In this document: positions 41,633 through 49,490 of the stretch, piece by piece
Position numbering within the stretch: the stretch's first letter is position 1
Layout of the letters: every line of letters starts with the position of its first letter
Origin: UBA1930 sp943368475
Lineage (GTDB): Bacteria > Bacteroidota > Bacteroidia > Chitinophagales > Chitinophagaceae
Length of the DNA: 64,000 nt
Reading direction: 5' to 3'
Assembly: GCA_943368475.1 (NCBI GenBank)
Contig: CALRLF020000009.1
Location: forward strand, 18,866-82,865
Notes under the pieces: model-generated
What the model was told of the DNA's origin: nothing
Seen by the model: only the letters and a program-made list of their open reading frames with translations
Databases searched by the model: none
Program-made: the position numbers and the translations under genes

Positions 41633-42295
41633 CTACCCCTCCAACCCTCTATTTAAAAAGTCCAACAAAGGCTTCATGGTTTCGCAAGCAGTAACTACTT
41701 TTTTCACTAAATCCTTACTGGTTAAGTCTGCATCTGTTAATGGAGATGAAACGATAAAGCTTTTTAGTTTTAAATATTCAATGGCAGGGTTGGTTTCCTC
41801 ATAACCTTTTGGTGGGCGTGCAAGCGTATCTGTTTTTTGTAAACTGCCAAACTGTGCTACAAACTTTTTATTGGTTACAATTTTGTGAAACTCTTCATGG
41901 GAATAATCAATTTCTTGTCTTACTTTTTTTAGTTCAGGTGCCATTGGCATCCATAAACCACCACCAATAAAACATTGGCCCGGTTCTAAGTGAAAATAAT
42001 AGCCAGCTGCTTGTACTTTTTTTCCTCCTTTGCTAAAACTAGCTCCCATATTGGTTTTGTAAGGGCTTTTATCTTTACTAAAACGAACATCTCTATTTAT
42101 TCTAAATACACATTGCTTAGGTTCTAATCCTTCTAATGTAGTGTCTTTTTGTTTTAGTGCAGTTAATACTTGTGTTACAAAACCCAAATAATCTGCTTTA
42201 GCTGCTTCGTACACTTTTCTGTTTTTATCGAACCATTCCTTATTGTTATTCTTCTTTAAAGCATTTAAAAAGTTAATAGTAGAAGCCTGTAACAT
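41633..42295 (-). CDS. DUF2461 family protein
   Basis: The 220-residue protein starts MLQASTINFLNALKKNNNKEWFDKNRKVYEAAKADYLGFV. It contains FRINRDVRFSKDKSPYKTNMGASF and the conserved GGGLWMP segment, matching DUF2461 (TIGR02453). The family is common in Bacteroidota; its function is unknown. It is convergent with the transporter gene 20 bp away and divergent from the YceI gene. Confidence 0.92.
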   Translation of the reverse strand: MLQASTINFLNALKKNNNKEWFDKNRKVYEAAKADYLGFVTQVLTALKQKDTTLEGLEPKQCVFRINRDVRFSKDKSPYKTNMGASFSKGGKKVQAAGYYFHLEPGQCFIGGGLWMPMAPELKKVRQEIDYSHEEFHKIVTNKKFVAQFGSLQKTDTLARPPKGYEETNPAIEYLKLKSFIVSSPLTDADLTSKDLVKKVVTACETMKPLLDFLNRGLEG

Positions 42296-42397
42296 ACATT
42301 CTGTTTTAAGTAAATTAGTATAAATACATCGAATAGATAGTAACTAACAAAATAAGTTATTTAAAGTTTGTAAGGGAGCCTCGAAGAAAAAAATATG

Positions 42398-42423
42398 ACA
42401 TCAATCAGTTTTTTCAGTGATGT
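42398..42423. promoter_or_regulatory. Dyad upstream of YceI gene
   Basis: ACATCA (42398-42403) and TGATGT (42418-42423) are inverted across 14 nt, about 63 bp before the YceI start. It could be a regulator site or chance. Confidence 0.25.
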
Positions 42424-42485
42424 ATATCAAATGCAAATTTATGTGGATAATGCAATTTTACATTGTCAAACAAACAACAACTACA

Positions 42486-43097
42486 ATGAAAACAATACTC
42501 ACAAAATCTACAAAAAGCATCACCAGATTAATGCTGGCATGCCTGTTAACCTTAAGTGTTGCTATGACACTTAACGCACAAACAAACTTTACCATTAAAG
42601 ATAAACCTAGTTTAACTATTAGTGGTACATCTACTTTACACGATTGGGATATGCAGTCTTCTACTGCTACTTGTAATGCAATATTTGTATTAAATGCTGC
42701 AGCACAACTTACTGGTGTAAATGCTATTAGTTTTTCAATGCCTATTGCCGATTTAAAAAGTAAGCATACCGCAATGGATAAAAATGCATATAAAGCATTA
42801 AACAAAGACAAGTTTGCAAATATCAATTTTGTGTTAACCCCAGGTACAGTAACATTAGCAAATGCTGGTGGTGGTAACTATACTTTAAAATGTAGAGGTA
42901 AATTAACAATTGCTGGTGCAACAGTTGATACTGATTTAACTGCAAACTGTAAAGTAAATGCCGATAAAACTATTACTGTTACTGGTTCTAAAAACATCAG
43001 CATGAAAGATTATGGTGTAAAGCCACCTTCTTTTATGATGGGTGCTGTAAAAACCGGAAACGATATCGTTCTTAAGTTCAATTTAACAATGAAATAA
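42486..43097 (+). CDS. YceI family periplasmic protein
   Basis: The product is 203 residues from ATG 42486; the frame is open 69 bp further upstream but ATG 42486 begins the signal peptide (MKTILTKSTKSITRLMLACLL, ending LNAQ). The mature domain has the YceI pattern KPSLTISGTSTLHDWDMQSS, KDKFANINFVL and a final NISMKDYGVKPPSFMMGAVKTGNDIVLKFNL. YceI folds are lipocalin-like barrels binding polyisoprenoid lipids. It is followed 31 bp later by an outer-membrane barrel gene, likely cotranscribed. Confidence 0.92.
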   Translation: MKTILTKSTKSITRLMLACLLTLSVAMTLNAQTNFTIKDKPSLTISGTSTLHDWDMQSSTATCNAIFVLNAAAQLTGVNAISFSMPIADLKSKHTAMDKNAYKALNKDKFANINFVLTPGTVTLANAGGGNYTLKCRGKLTIAGATVDTDLTANCKVNADKTITVTGSKNISMKDYGVKPPSFMMGAVKTGNDIVLKFNLTMK

Positions 43098-43128
43098 AAA
43101 CCAATTACTAACAAAAAAACTAAAAGTC

Positions 43129-44472
43129 ATGAAAACAATATTTAAAAAATTAGTCGTATTAAGTGCAGCATTATTGCCAATTGCAGTAATGGCTCAACAA
43201 CCTAAAATAGCCAACTTTAGGGCATACGACCAAACAGGTATCAATGTATTTGAAACAGGCAAAGCCGACTCTGTAAAATTTGATGGTTTAAAAGTAAGAT
43301 GGGGAGCTGGTTTTACACAACAGTTTCAAGGGTTAAAACATGAAAACACCGCTTTAAATAATGCTGGTAACACAGTTGCTACAGCAGGTGCAAATAAATT
43401 ATATCCTATTCAACCAGGTTTTATGACTGCACAAGCCAACTTATTTATGGATGTTCAGTTGGCCGATGGTATTAAATTAAATGTTACCAGTTATTTATCT
43501 GCTCGTCACCACAACGAAACTTGGGTAAAAGGTGGATTTATTCAATTTGATAAAGTACCCTTCAAAGGAAAGTTTTGGAACGACATTATGAAATTGGCAA
43601 CTATTAAAATTGGTCACTTCGAGGTAAACTATGGCGATCAACACTTTCGTAGAACAGATGGCGGACAAGCATTATACAATCCATTTATGGAAGGTTATAT
43701 TGCCGATGCTTTTGCAACAGAAATTGGTGGAGAAGTGTACTTGCAAAAAAATGGTTTATTTGGTATGATTGGTTTAACCAATGGTATGATTAAAGGTCAC
43801 ATTGATTCTGTAGCAGTTACTGCTCAAGATGATAATACAAAAAGAAGCCCTTCTTTAATTTTAAAGGCAGGTATCGATAAAAAATTAGACAATGTAAGAG
43901 TGCGTTTTACAGGTAGCTTTTACCACAACAACAGTTCTGCAGGTAGTGGTTTAACATTATATGGTGGCGACCGTACTGGTTCTAACTATCAAAATGTAAT
44001 GGAAAAATGGGTTTCTGGTGGTGCAGCAGTAGCTTCTACAGCAGCAGCTTTCTCTGGCAGGTTTAATCCAGGTTTCAGTAAAAAAGTAGATGCATTAATG
44101 TTTAATGGTTTCTTAAAAGCAAGTGGTTTAGAATTGTTTGCAACCTATGAAACTGCAAGTGGTAGAACTAAAACAGAAACTGCCAATAGAAAAATGACCC
44201 AAATTGCAGGTGATGTTATTTACAGATTTGGTAAAGAAGAAGATGTATTCTTAGGTTTAAGATACAATGCAGTTACAGCAGCATTAGCAGGTTTTACAAC
44301 TGGCGATGTTAAAGTAAATCGTTTTGCAATTGCTGGTGGCTGGTTCTTAACTAAAAATGTTTTATTGAAAGCAGAATATGTAAATCAACAGTATAAAGAT
44401 TTTCCAACAACCGATTATCGTAATGGTGGTAAATTCAGTGGATATGTAATTGAAGCTGTAGTTGGTTTTTAG
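43129..44472 (+). CDS. Hypothetical porin-like outer-membrane protein
   Basis: The 447-residue protein has a signal peptide (1-22, ending VMAQQ). It is predicted to be barrel-rich, with long amphipathic strands and a final strand SGYVIEAVVGF. Segments such as LFMDVQLADGIKLNVTSYLSARHHNETWVKGGFIQFDKVP resemble phosphate-selective porin-type (OprP/OprO-like) barrels, without a firm match. It is paired with YceI upstream and a third YceI-like gene downstream. It ends at a very stable terminator. Confidence 0.7.
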   Translation: MKTIFKKLVVLSAALLPIAVMAQQPKIANFRAYDQTGINVFETGKADSVKFDGLKVRWGAGFTQQFQGLKHENTALNNAGNTVATAGANKLYPIQPGFMTAQANLFMDVQLADGIKLNVTSYLSARHHNETWVKGGFIQFDKVPFKGKFWNDIMKLATIKIGHFEVNYGDQHFRRTDGGQALYNPFMEGYIADAFATEIGGEVYLQKNGLFGMIGLTNGMIKGHIDSVAVTAQDDNTKRSPSLILKAGIDKKLDNVRVRFTGSFYHNNSSAGSGLTLYGGDRTGSNYQNVMEKWVSGGAAVASTAAAFSGRFNPGFSKKVDALMFNGFLKASGLELFATYETASGRTKTETANRKMTQIAGDVIYRFGKEEDVFLGLRYNAVTAALAGFTTGDVKVNRFAIAGGWFLTKNVLLKAEYVNQQYKDFPTTDYRNGGKFSGYVIEAVVGF

Positions 44473-44499
44473 TGAGTAAGCCTCACGATTTCTTGTTAG

Positions 44500-44538
44500 A
44501 ACAGTCAGAATGAGTTATTTTCATTCTGACTGTTTTTA
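44500..44538 (+). terminator. Strong terminator after porin-like gene
   Basis: AACAGTCAGAATGA (44500-44513) and TCATTCTGACTGTT (44521-44534) are a perfect 14-bp stem with a 7-nt loop and trailing T residues. Confidence 0.92.
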
Positions 44539-44576
44539 TATACCAACAAATTTTCCCATACAACATTACAGGTAGT

Positions 44577-45197
44577 ATGTCTCCAAGATCCCTTTTTTTA
44601 ATAACAATTCTAATTTTAGGTAGTGGTTTACTTGTAAGCTATACGCCAAAATTAGGTGCACCTATTTTAATAAAATGGGTAGTACAAAAAGGAGGGTCTT
44701 TAAAAGTAGATGGTTCTACCAATATCAATAAATTTACATGCAAAATAGCCGATTACTCTTTGCCAGATACCATTAGTATTTTTAAAAATAATGCTAAAGA
44801 ATTGATATTACCTATGACAGGAAGATTGGCATTAGATATTGCAGGCTTTAATTGTGGCAATCCTGTTATGACCAGTGATTTAAGAAAAACTTTAAAGGCA
44901 AAAGAGTTTCCTAAAATGTTTATCAGCTTTTTATCACTTTCTAAAATGCCAGAAGCCAATAAAACCAATAATGATATTAATGGATGGGTTGATATTGAAT
45001 TGGCCGGTGTGAAGAGAAAATTTTTGGTAAACTATGTATTTACTTCAGACAATGTAAAGACTTATCACTTAAAAGGCACACAAAGTGTAAACTTTTCTGA
45101 TTTTAATTTAACACCACCAAGAAAATTAGGTGGAATGATTAGAGCAAATGAAAGGCTGGATGTAGAGTTTCAACTTAATTTATTGGTGCTTAATTAA
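44577..45197 (+). CDS. YceI-like exported protein
   Basis: The 206-residue protein has an N-terminal hydrophobic segment (about 5-22) that may be a signal peptide or anchor. A YceI-like barrel follows: GGSLKVDGSTNINKFTCKI, MTSDLRKTLKAKEFPKMFISFLSL, and a final GTQSVNFSDFNLTPPRKLGGMIRANERLDVEFQLNL. It is more diverged from canonical YceI than the gene at 42486. Its stop overlaps the convergent membrane-protein gene by 4 bp. It probably acts in the periplasm with the neighbouring barrel. Confidence 0.82.
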   Translation: MSPRSLFLITILILGSGLLVSYTPKLGAPILIKWVVQKGGSLKVDGSTNINKFTCKIADYSLPDTISIFKNNAKELILPMTGRLALDIAGFNCGNPVMTSDLRKTLKAKEFPKMFISFLSLSKMPEANKTNNDINGWVDIELAGVKRKFLVNYVFTSDNVKTYHLKGTQSVNFSDFNLTPPRKLGGMIRANERLDVEFQLNLLVLN

Positions 45198-45601
45198 GGG
45201 TTCACTTTTGCAAAAAATATACCTGCAATTACTGCTTGCATTAAACCATAAAAAAACCAGCTAGCAACCATGGTTAAAGTTATATCCATTGAGCTGAATG
45301 TAATCCACATTACTGGCAACAAAGCTATAATGCTGTAAATACCACCAAACTCCAACCCTCTTAAAATAAAATTTCCTTTGAATAAAGACTTGAATCTTTC
45401 CCAAAACCATGAAAGTGAAAAACTAATTACAAATGCATGTGTATAGAATAATACATCTCTGCTACCATCCGAATTAAATAAAGGGTTATTGTACTCTACA
45501 AAAAAAGAAGGAAAAAATTTAATAGATAGGTATAAACCACCATAGCTAACAACAAATAAAATAACACCTGCTATAATTCCATATTTAAGTACTTTTTGCA
45601 T
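45194..45601 (-). CDS. Hypothetical four-helix membrane protein (DUF4199-like arrangement)
   Basis: The product is 135 residues from ATG 45601 (MQKVLKYGIIAGVILFVVSYGG); an in-frame ATG at 45625 would add eight polar residues. Four predicted helices lie at about 6-27, 55-68, 80-98 and 105-125. I do not recognise a firm family; small proteins of this layout include DUF4199 members. There is no operon partner on its strand. Confidence 0.6.
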   Translation of the reverse strand: MQKVLKYGIIAGVILFVVSYGGLYLSIKFFPSFFVEYNNPLFNSDGSRDVLFYTHAFVISFSLSWFWERFKSLFKGNFILRGLEFGGIYSIIALLPVMWITFSSMDITLTMVASWFFYGLMQAVIAGIFFAKVNP

Positions 45602-45634
45602 AGTGTAAATTTTAAGAGGAAACATTTATAAAGA

Positions 45635-45674
45635 AAAACAGCATAAGAAGGTTTTTGTTTTCTTATGCTGTTTT
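45635..45674. terminator. 15-bp perfect hairpin, likely terminator of the HNH-type gene
   Basis: AAAACAGCATAAGAA (45635-45649) and TTCTTATGCTGTTTT (45660-45674) pair perfectly. The hairpin lies 10 bp beyond the stop of the minus-strand gene at 45684 and just upstream of the start of the membrane-protein gene. Confidence 0.8.
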
Positions 45675-45683
45675 TAATTTGAT

Positions 45684-46262
45684 TTATATGGTAACCATAC
45701 CCCAGTTCTCACCACTTTTAATACGGCTGATAGCTCTTTCACTTACACCATATTTTTCAGCAATTTGAGGATAGCTGAGTTTACGTTTTGGATTGGCCAA
45801 TAATTTTTTTATTTGAATTACTTCTGCCAATTTTAGTTTCTTACCTTTTTTAGCATCAATAAAACGCTGAGCCATTTTTTCAAATGCACCTTGCATGGCT
45901 TCGCTATTGTAATTGTGCTCGGTAACTTCTTTAGGCGAAGCCCATTTTAAGTTAGTGGCTTTATTATCTTTTTTGTTGTGGTTAATATGTATTACGCTTT
46001 TTTGACTTTTTGATGTAGGTTTCACAAACACTTGTGCAACTGCACGGTGTACCATAAAACGAACAGATTCATCTTTAATGCGTATGGTAACTTTGGCAAC
46101 ACCATCGGCTCCTGTTTGTTTTAACAGTTCGCCATCATTTGCAAAACTTTTGGTATAAGCTGCAACTCTTCCAAGATTACTTACCATATATTTTAGTGGT
46201 AATTTATCTGAACCTTTAAAAGCAAAAGGTTTCCATGTTTCATTTTTTAGGTGTTTGAACAT
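45684..46262 (-). CDS. NUMOD4-HNH-HTH protein (homing-endonuclease-like)
   Basis: The 192-residue protein has a NUMOD4-type N-terminus (WKPFAFKGSDKLPLKYMVSNLGRVAAY, residues about 10-36) and an HNH core (VHRAVAQVFV, HINHNKKDNKATNLKWASPKEVTEHN, about 72-117). A C-terminal helix-turn-helix reads LSYPQIAEKYGVSERAISRIKSGENW, about 161-186. This order is seen in free-standing homing endonucleases. It is not inside an intron or intein here. The gene lies 28 bp after the end of ligA on the same strand. It may be a domesticated DNA-binding regulator; the HNH residues look intact. Confidence 0.78.
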   Translation of the reverse strand: MFKHLKNETWKPFAFKGSDKLPLKYMVSNLGRVAAYTKSFANDGELLKQTGADGVAKVTIRIKDESVRFMVHRAVAQVFVKPTSKSQKSVIHINHNKKDNKATNLKWASPKEVTEHNYNSEAMQGAFEKMAQRFIDAKKGKKLKLAEVIQIKKLLANPKRKLSYPQIAEKYGVSERAISRIKSGENWGMVTI

Positions 46263-46290
46263 GACGTAGGGTTTTTGTTGAGTGGTAAAG

Positions 46291-48426
46291 TTACGCTTCT
46301 ATTAACTGCAAAAACTCATCTTCGCTAATAATCTTTACAGTATTTATTTTTTTAGCTTTTTCTAACTTACTACCTGCGTCAGTACCCACAACAAGATAGT
46401 TTAGTTTAGCACTTACGCCACTTACAATAATACCTCCCTGTGCTTCAGCCATGGCTTCAGCTTCTGTACGTTTAAGTTTAGCCAATGTGCCAGTAAATAA
46501 AAAGGTTTGCCCATTTAAGCCACCACTTACTACTACTTGTTTTTTAATGTTTTTAAGCTGTAAACCCAATGTTTCTAGTATTTGTAGCATTTGTACGTTT
46601 TGGGGATTGCTAAAAAAGTGATGAATACTCTTAGCTACTTTAACACCAACATCTTCTAATTGCTGCAACTCCTCTTCCGTCTTGTTTATAAAATCTAATA
46701 AATGCTCAACAGTATTGGCTAGTGTTTTAGCAGTGGTTTCACCAACAAAACGAATACCCAAACCATAAATTAAACGAAATAAAGGCTGTTGCTTACTAGC
46801 TTCTATAGCAGCCGTTAAATTATCAATCGATTTTTTGCCAAAACCTTCTAATGTACCAATCTTATTCAAGTCTAAAGTGTAAATACCTGGAATATCTTTT
46901 AATAATCCTAGCTCATAAAATTTACGAACATTGGCATCACCAAAACTTTTAATATCCATTGCATCTTTACTTACAAAATGAATGATTTTTTCTACTACCT
47001 GTGCCTCACATTCAATATTTATGCAACGCCAAACAGCTTCACCTTCTTCTTTAAATAATTCACTATTGCATACTGGACAACTTTTTGGAAACACTATTAC
47101 CTGCTCAGTTCCTTTTCTTAATTCAGGTAAACTTTTTACAATTTGTGGTATTACGTCACCAGCTCTTTCTATTAAAACAGCATCACCAATTTGTAAGTCT
47201 TTTTCTTTTATATATTCTTCATTATGAATAGAAATACTCGATACAGTAACACCTCCTAAATACACAGGCTCAAGCTTGGCAACAGGCGTTACAGCTCCAG
47301 TTCTACCAACCTGATATTCTACACCAATCAATTTTGTAGTGGCTTGCCTAGCTTTAAATTTAAAAGCAATGGCCCAACGTGGATGGTGGGAAGTCATGCC
47401 TAACTTTTCTTGTAAAGCGATATCATTTACTTTAACAACCATGCCATCAATTTCATAAGGCAGATTGTCTCTTTTTTGTTCAAACTCTAATACATAATCA
47501 ATAACTCCCTGAATGCCAGTTACAACTCTTTTTTCTTTTTCGGGAGAACGGAAACCGCAATCCCAAAGCATGCTTAAAGAACCAGAATGGGTATCTAATA
47601 AATCAGGAATCGTTGGTTGAGAATCTTCAGTACTTACAACTTCCAATTTACGATTCACAACATAGCTAACATGATACAAAAACGCATCTAAATTTCTTTT
47701 AGCAACTTCCTTAGGGTCTTTAATTCTTAAGCTTCCTGCTGCTGTATTTCGTGGATTAGCAACTGGCTGTAACCCTTGTTGCGTAAGCCATTCATTGTAT
47801 TTGTAAAATGAATCTTTGGTCATTATTATTTCGCCACGAATTTCAATTTGCTCAATTCCATATTTGCTAAATGGTGCAGTTAGTGGTATCGAACGAATTT
47901 GTTTTACATTGGTTGTAATATCATCTCCCTCAACTCCATCACCTCTTGTGGTTGCCCTTGTAAACAAATCGTTTTCATAAATTAAGCTAATGCTTGCACC
48001 ATCAAACTTGGGTTCAACACAATATTCAATTTCAGTTAAACCACTTGCCTCTCTAGCTTTTCTATCAAAATCTTGTAAGTCTTCAGCATTGTAACTATTG
48101 TCTAAACTAAGCATGGGTACCAAATGCTGTACAGTTACAAAACCATCGTTTAAACTACTACCAACACGTTGAGTGGGCGAATCTTTAGTAATTAACGACG
48201 GATGTGTAGTTTCAATTTTTTCGAGTAGTTTATATAACTGATCGTATTCGAAATCAGTAATAATTGGTTCAGCTAAAATATAATAGCGATATTCATGAAA
48301 TCGTAAAATGGTTCTTAAATTTTCAATATTTTTTGTAGCAAATTCTAAATGGTTATGTGCATTTAACAATGTTAAGAACTCTTGGTTTCTTTTTAATAAA
48401 TCTTCGGTTTCGGTAGTTGTGTACAT
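46291..48426 (-). CDS. ligA: NAD-dependent DNA ligase
   Basis: The 711-residue LigA has the Ia domain (LRFHEYRYYILAEPIITDFEYDQL), the adenylation motif EPKFDG with the catalytic lysine near residue 143, and GDGVEGDDITTNV. An OB fold (VGRTGAVTPVAKLEPV) and a zinc finger (CPVCNSELF...WRCINIEC) follow. The C-terminal part has HhH repeats and a BRCT domain (NGQTFLFTGTLAKLKRTEAE). All catalytic features are present. It seals nicks during replication and repair. The length is slightly above the usual 670 because of an N-terminal extension of about 20 residues and an insertion near residue 270. Confidence 0.97.
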   Translation of the reverse strand: MYTTTETEDLLKRNQEFLTLLNAHNHLEFATKNIENLRTILRFHEYRYYILAEPIITDFEYDQLYKLLEKIETTHPSLITKDSPTQRVGSSLNDGFVTVQHLVPMLSLDNSYNAEDLQDFDRKAREASGLTEIEYCVEPKFDGASISLIYENDLFTRATTRGDGVEGDDITTNVKQIRSIPLTAPFSKYGIEQIEIRGEIIMTKDSFYKYNEWLTQQGLQPVANPRNTAAGSLRIKDPKEVAKRNLDAFLYHVSYVVNRKLEVVSTEDSQPTIPDLLDTHSGSLSMLWDCGFRSPEKEKRVVTGIQGVIDYVLEFEQKRDNLPYEIDGMVVKVNDIALQEKLGMTSHHPRWAIAFKFKARQATTKLIGVEYQVGRTGAVTPVAKLEPVYLGGVTVSSISIHNEEYIKEKDLQIGDAVLIERAGDVIPQIVKSLPELRKGTEQVIVFPKSCPVCNSELFKEEGEAVWRCINIECEAQVVEKIIHFVSKDAMDIKSFGDANVRKFYELGLLKDIPGIYTLDLNKIGTLEGFGKKSIDNLTAAIEASKQQPLFRLIYGLGIRFVGETTAKTLANTVEHLLDFINKTEEELQQLEDVGVKVAKSIHHFFSNPQNVQMLQILETLGLQLKNIKKQVVVSGGLNGQTFLFTGTLAKLKRTEAEAMAEAQGGIIVSGVSAKLNYLVVGTDAGSKLEKAKKINTVKIISEDEFLQLIEA

Positions 48427-48477
48427 AAATTTTACTTAGGCTATAAAATTAATGGTTCAGCAAAAGTTCTTGGCATA

Positions 48478-48542
48478 ACTATGTAAAAATTACACATTAT
48501 TTTTGTATAAGTTTGTGATTAACAATCAACACTTTACTTTTA
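48478..48542 (+). promoter_or_regulatory. Operator and promoter of the Nudix-like regulator gene
   Basis: Operator 48478-48498 matches the AATGTGT-N7-ACACATT motif of the downstream sites at 17 of 21 positions (read on the appropriate strand). The promoter is TTTG (48512-48515), 19 nt, TACTTTTA (48535-48542). Autoregulation is inferred. Confidence 0.7.
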
Positions 48543-48566
48543 CCACACTTTAAAACCATTGCTATA

Positions 48567-49319
48567 ATGAGAAAGAATAATGCTCTACGAGCAGAGATAA
48601 AAAAGAAAGATGGTGGCTTTATTAAAGATGTAGAAAAGCTGGTTGCTTCTTACCCCCGTGTTCCTATAACAGTTGACTGTGTAATTTTTGGATTTGATGA
48701 TAATGAGCTAAAAGTATTACTGATACGAAGCGATTTTGATGTGTATAAGGATCAATGGAGCTTATTGGGTGATTTTGCAATTGATGATGATGAAGATTTA
48801 GATGAAGCAGCATATCGTATTTTGAAAGATCGTACAGGGATGGATAATGTGTACCTTGAACAGGTAAAAACTTTTGGTAAGCCAACAAGGCATCCTGGAG
48901 GCAGGGTTTTAACAGTATCTTACTGTTCTTTATTAAATATTCAACACCACCAACTTAAAATACATGCCAATGAGTTGCACTGGCATAGTTTATCTTCTTT
49001 AAAAGAAATGGCTTTCGACCATAAAGAAATTCTCGATTATTGCTATAGTTGGTTGCAAAAAAGAATACAAGAACACCCGTTGGGCTTTAATTTATTGCCA
49101 GATAAATTCTCATTAAGAGAGCTACAAACGCTTTACGAAGCCATTTTAGGAGTAGAATTGGATAGAAGAAACTTCCGAAAAAAATTCGCCTCTATGGATT
49201 TACTCATAGATGTGGGTGAAATGGAAGAAGATGTACCACATCGCCCAGGAAAACTGTACAAGTTTGACTTTGAAAAGTATGAGAAGAACAAACGCAAATG
49301 GATTGGTATCGACTTCTAA
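48567..49319 (+). CDS. NrtR/AraR-type Nudix-fold transcriptional regulator
   Basis: The 250-residue protein has an N-terminal Nudix fold (VPITVDCVIFGFDDNELKVLLIRSDFD...WSLLGDFAIDDDEDLDEAAYRILKDRTGM). Its Nudix box lacks the catalytic REUxEE glutamates, as in the regulatory NrtR family. The C-terminal winged helix reads FSLRELQTLYEAILGVELDRRNFRKKFASMDLL (about 180-212). In Bacteroides the relative AraR senses a sugar. Here the gene precedes an amylase/SusCDE locus, and matching palindromes lie before both genes. It is therefore probably the starch/maltooligosaccharide regulator of this locus. Confidence 0.88.
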   Translation: MRKNNALRAEIKKKDGGFIKDVEKLVASYPRVPITVDCVIFGFDDNELKVLLIRSDFDVYKDQWSLLGDFAIDDDEDLDEAAYRILKDRTGMDNVYLEQVKTFGKPTRHPGGRVLTVSYCSLLNIQHHQLKIHANELHWHSLSSLKEMAFDHKEILDYCYSWLQKRIQEHPLGFNLLPDKFSLRELQTLYEAILGVELDRRNFRKKFASMDLLIDVGEMEEDVPHRPGKLYKFDFEKYEKNKRKWIGIDF

Positions 49320-49403
49320 TTTTTCAAAAATTGTGTAATTAAGCGTTTGAGCAGCAGCAGAAAAGCTGAACAATATAAAAAAAGTTAAAAAAAATTTTTT
49401 TAT

Positions 49404-49424
49404 ATTGTGTAAATAATACACATT
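49404..49424. promoter_or_regulatory. Operator A before the amylase gene
   Basis: The site has a TGTGTA-N5-TACACA core (49406-49422). It matches the AATGTGT-N7-ACACATT pattern at 17 of 21 positions. Confidence 0.7.
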
Positions 49425-49433
49425 TGTAAAAAT

Positions 49434-49454
49434 AATGTGTTATTTTTACACATT
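49434..49454. promoter_or_regulatory. Operator B before the amylase gene
   Basis: This is a perfect palindrome, AATGTGT (49434-49440), 7-nt spacer, ACACATT (49448-49454), centred 30 bp from operator A and 47 bp before the amylase ATG. Confidence 0.8.
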
Positions 49455-49490
49455 CTCGAAAACGATTGTAAATTTAAACGCCTGTTCAGT

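Noticed and set aside
49437..49490. GTG start for the amylase gene
   Set aside because: The codon lies inside a palindromic operator and would precede the signal peptide by 18 residues; ATG 49491 is preferred.
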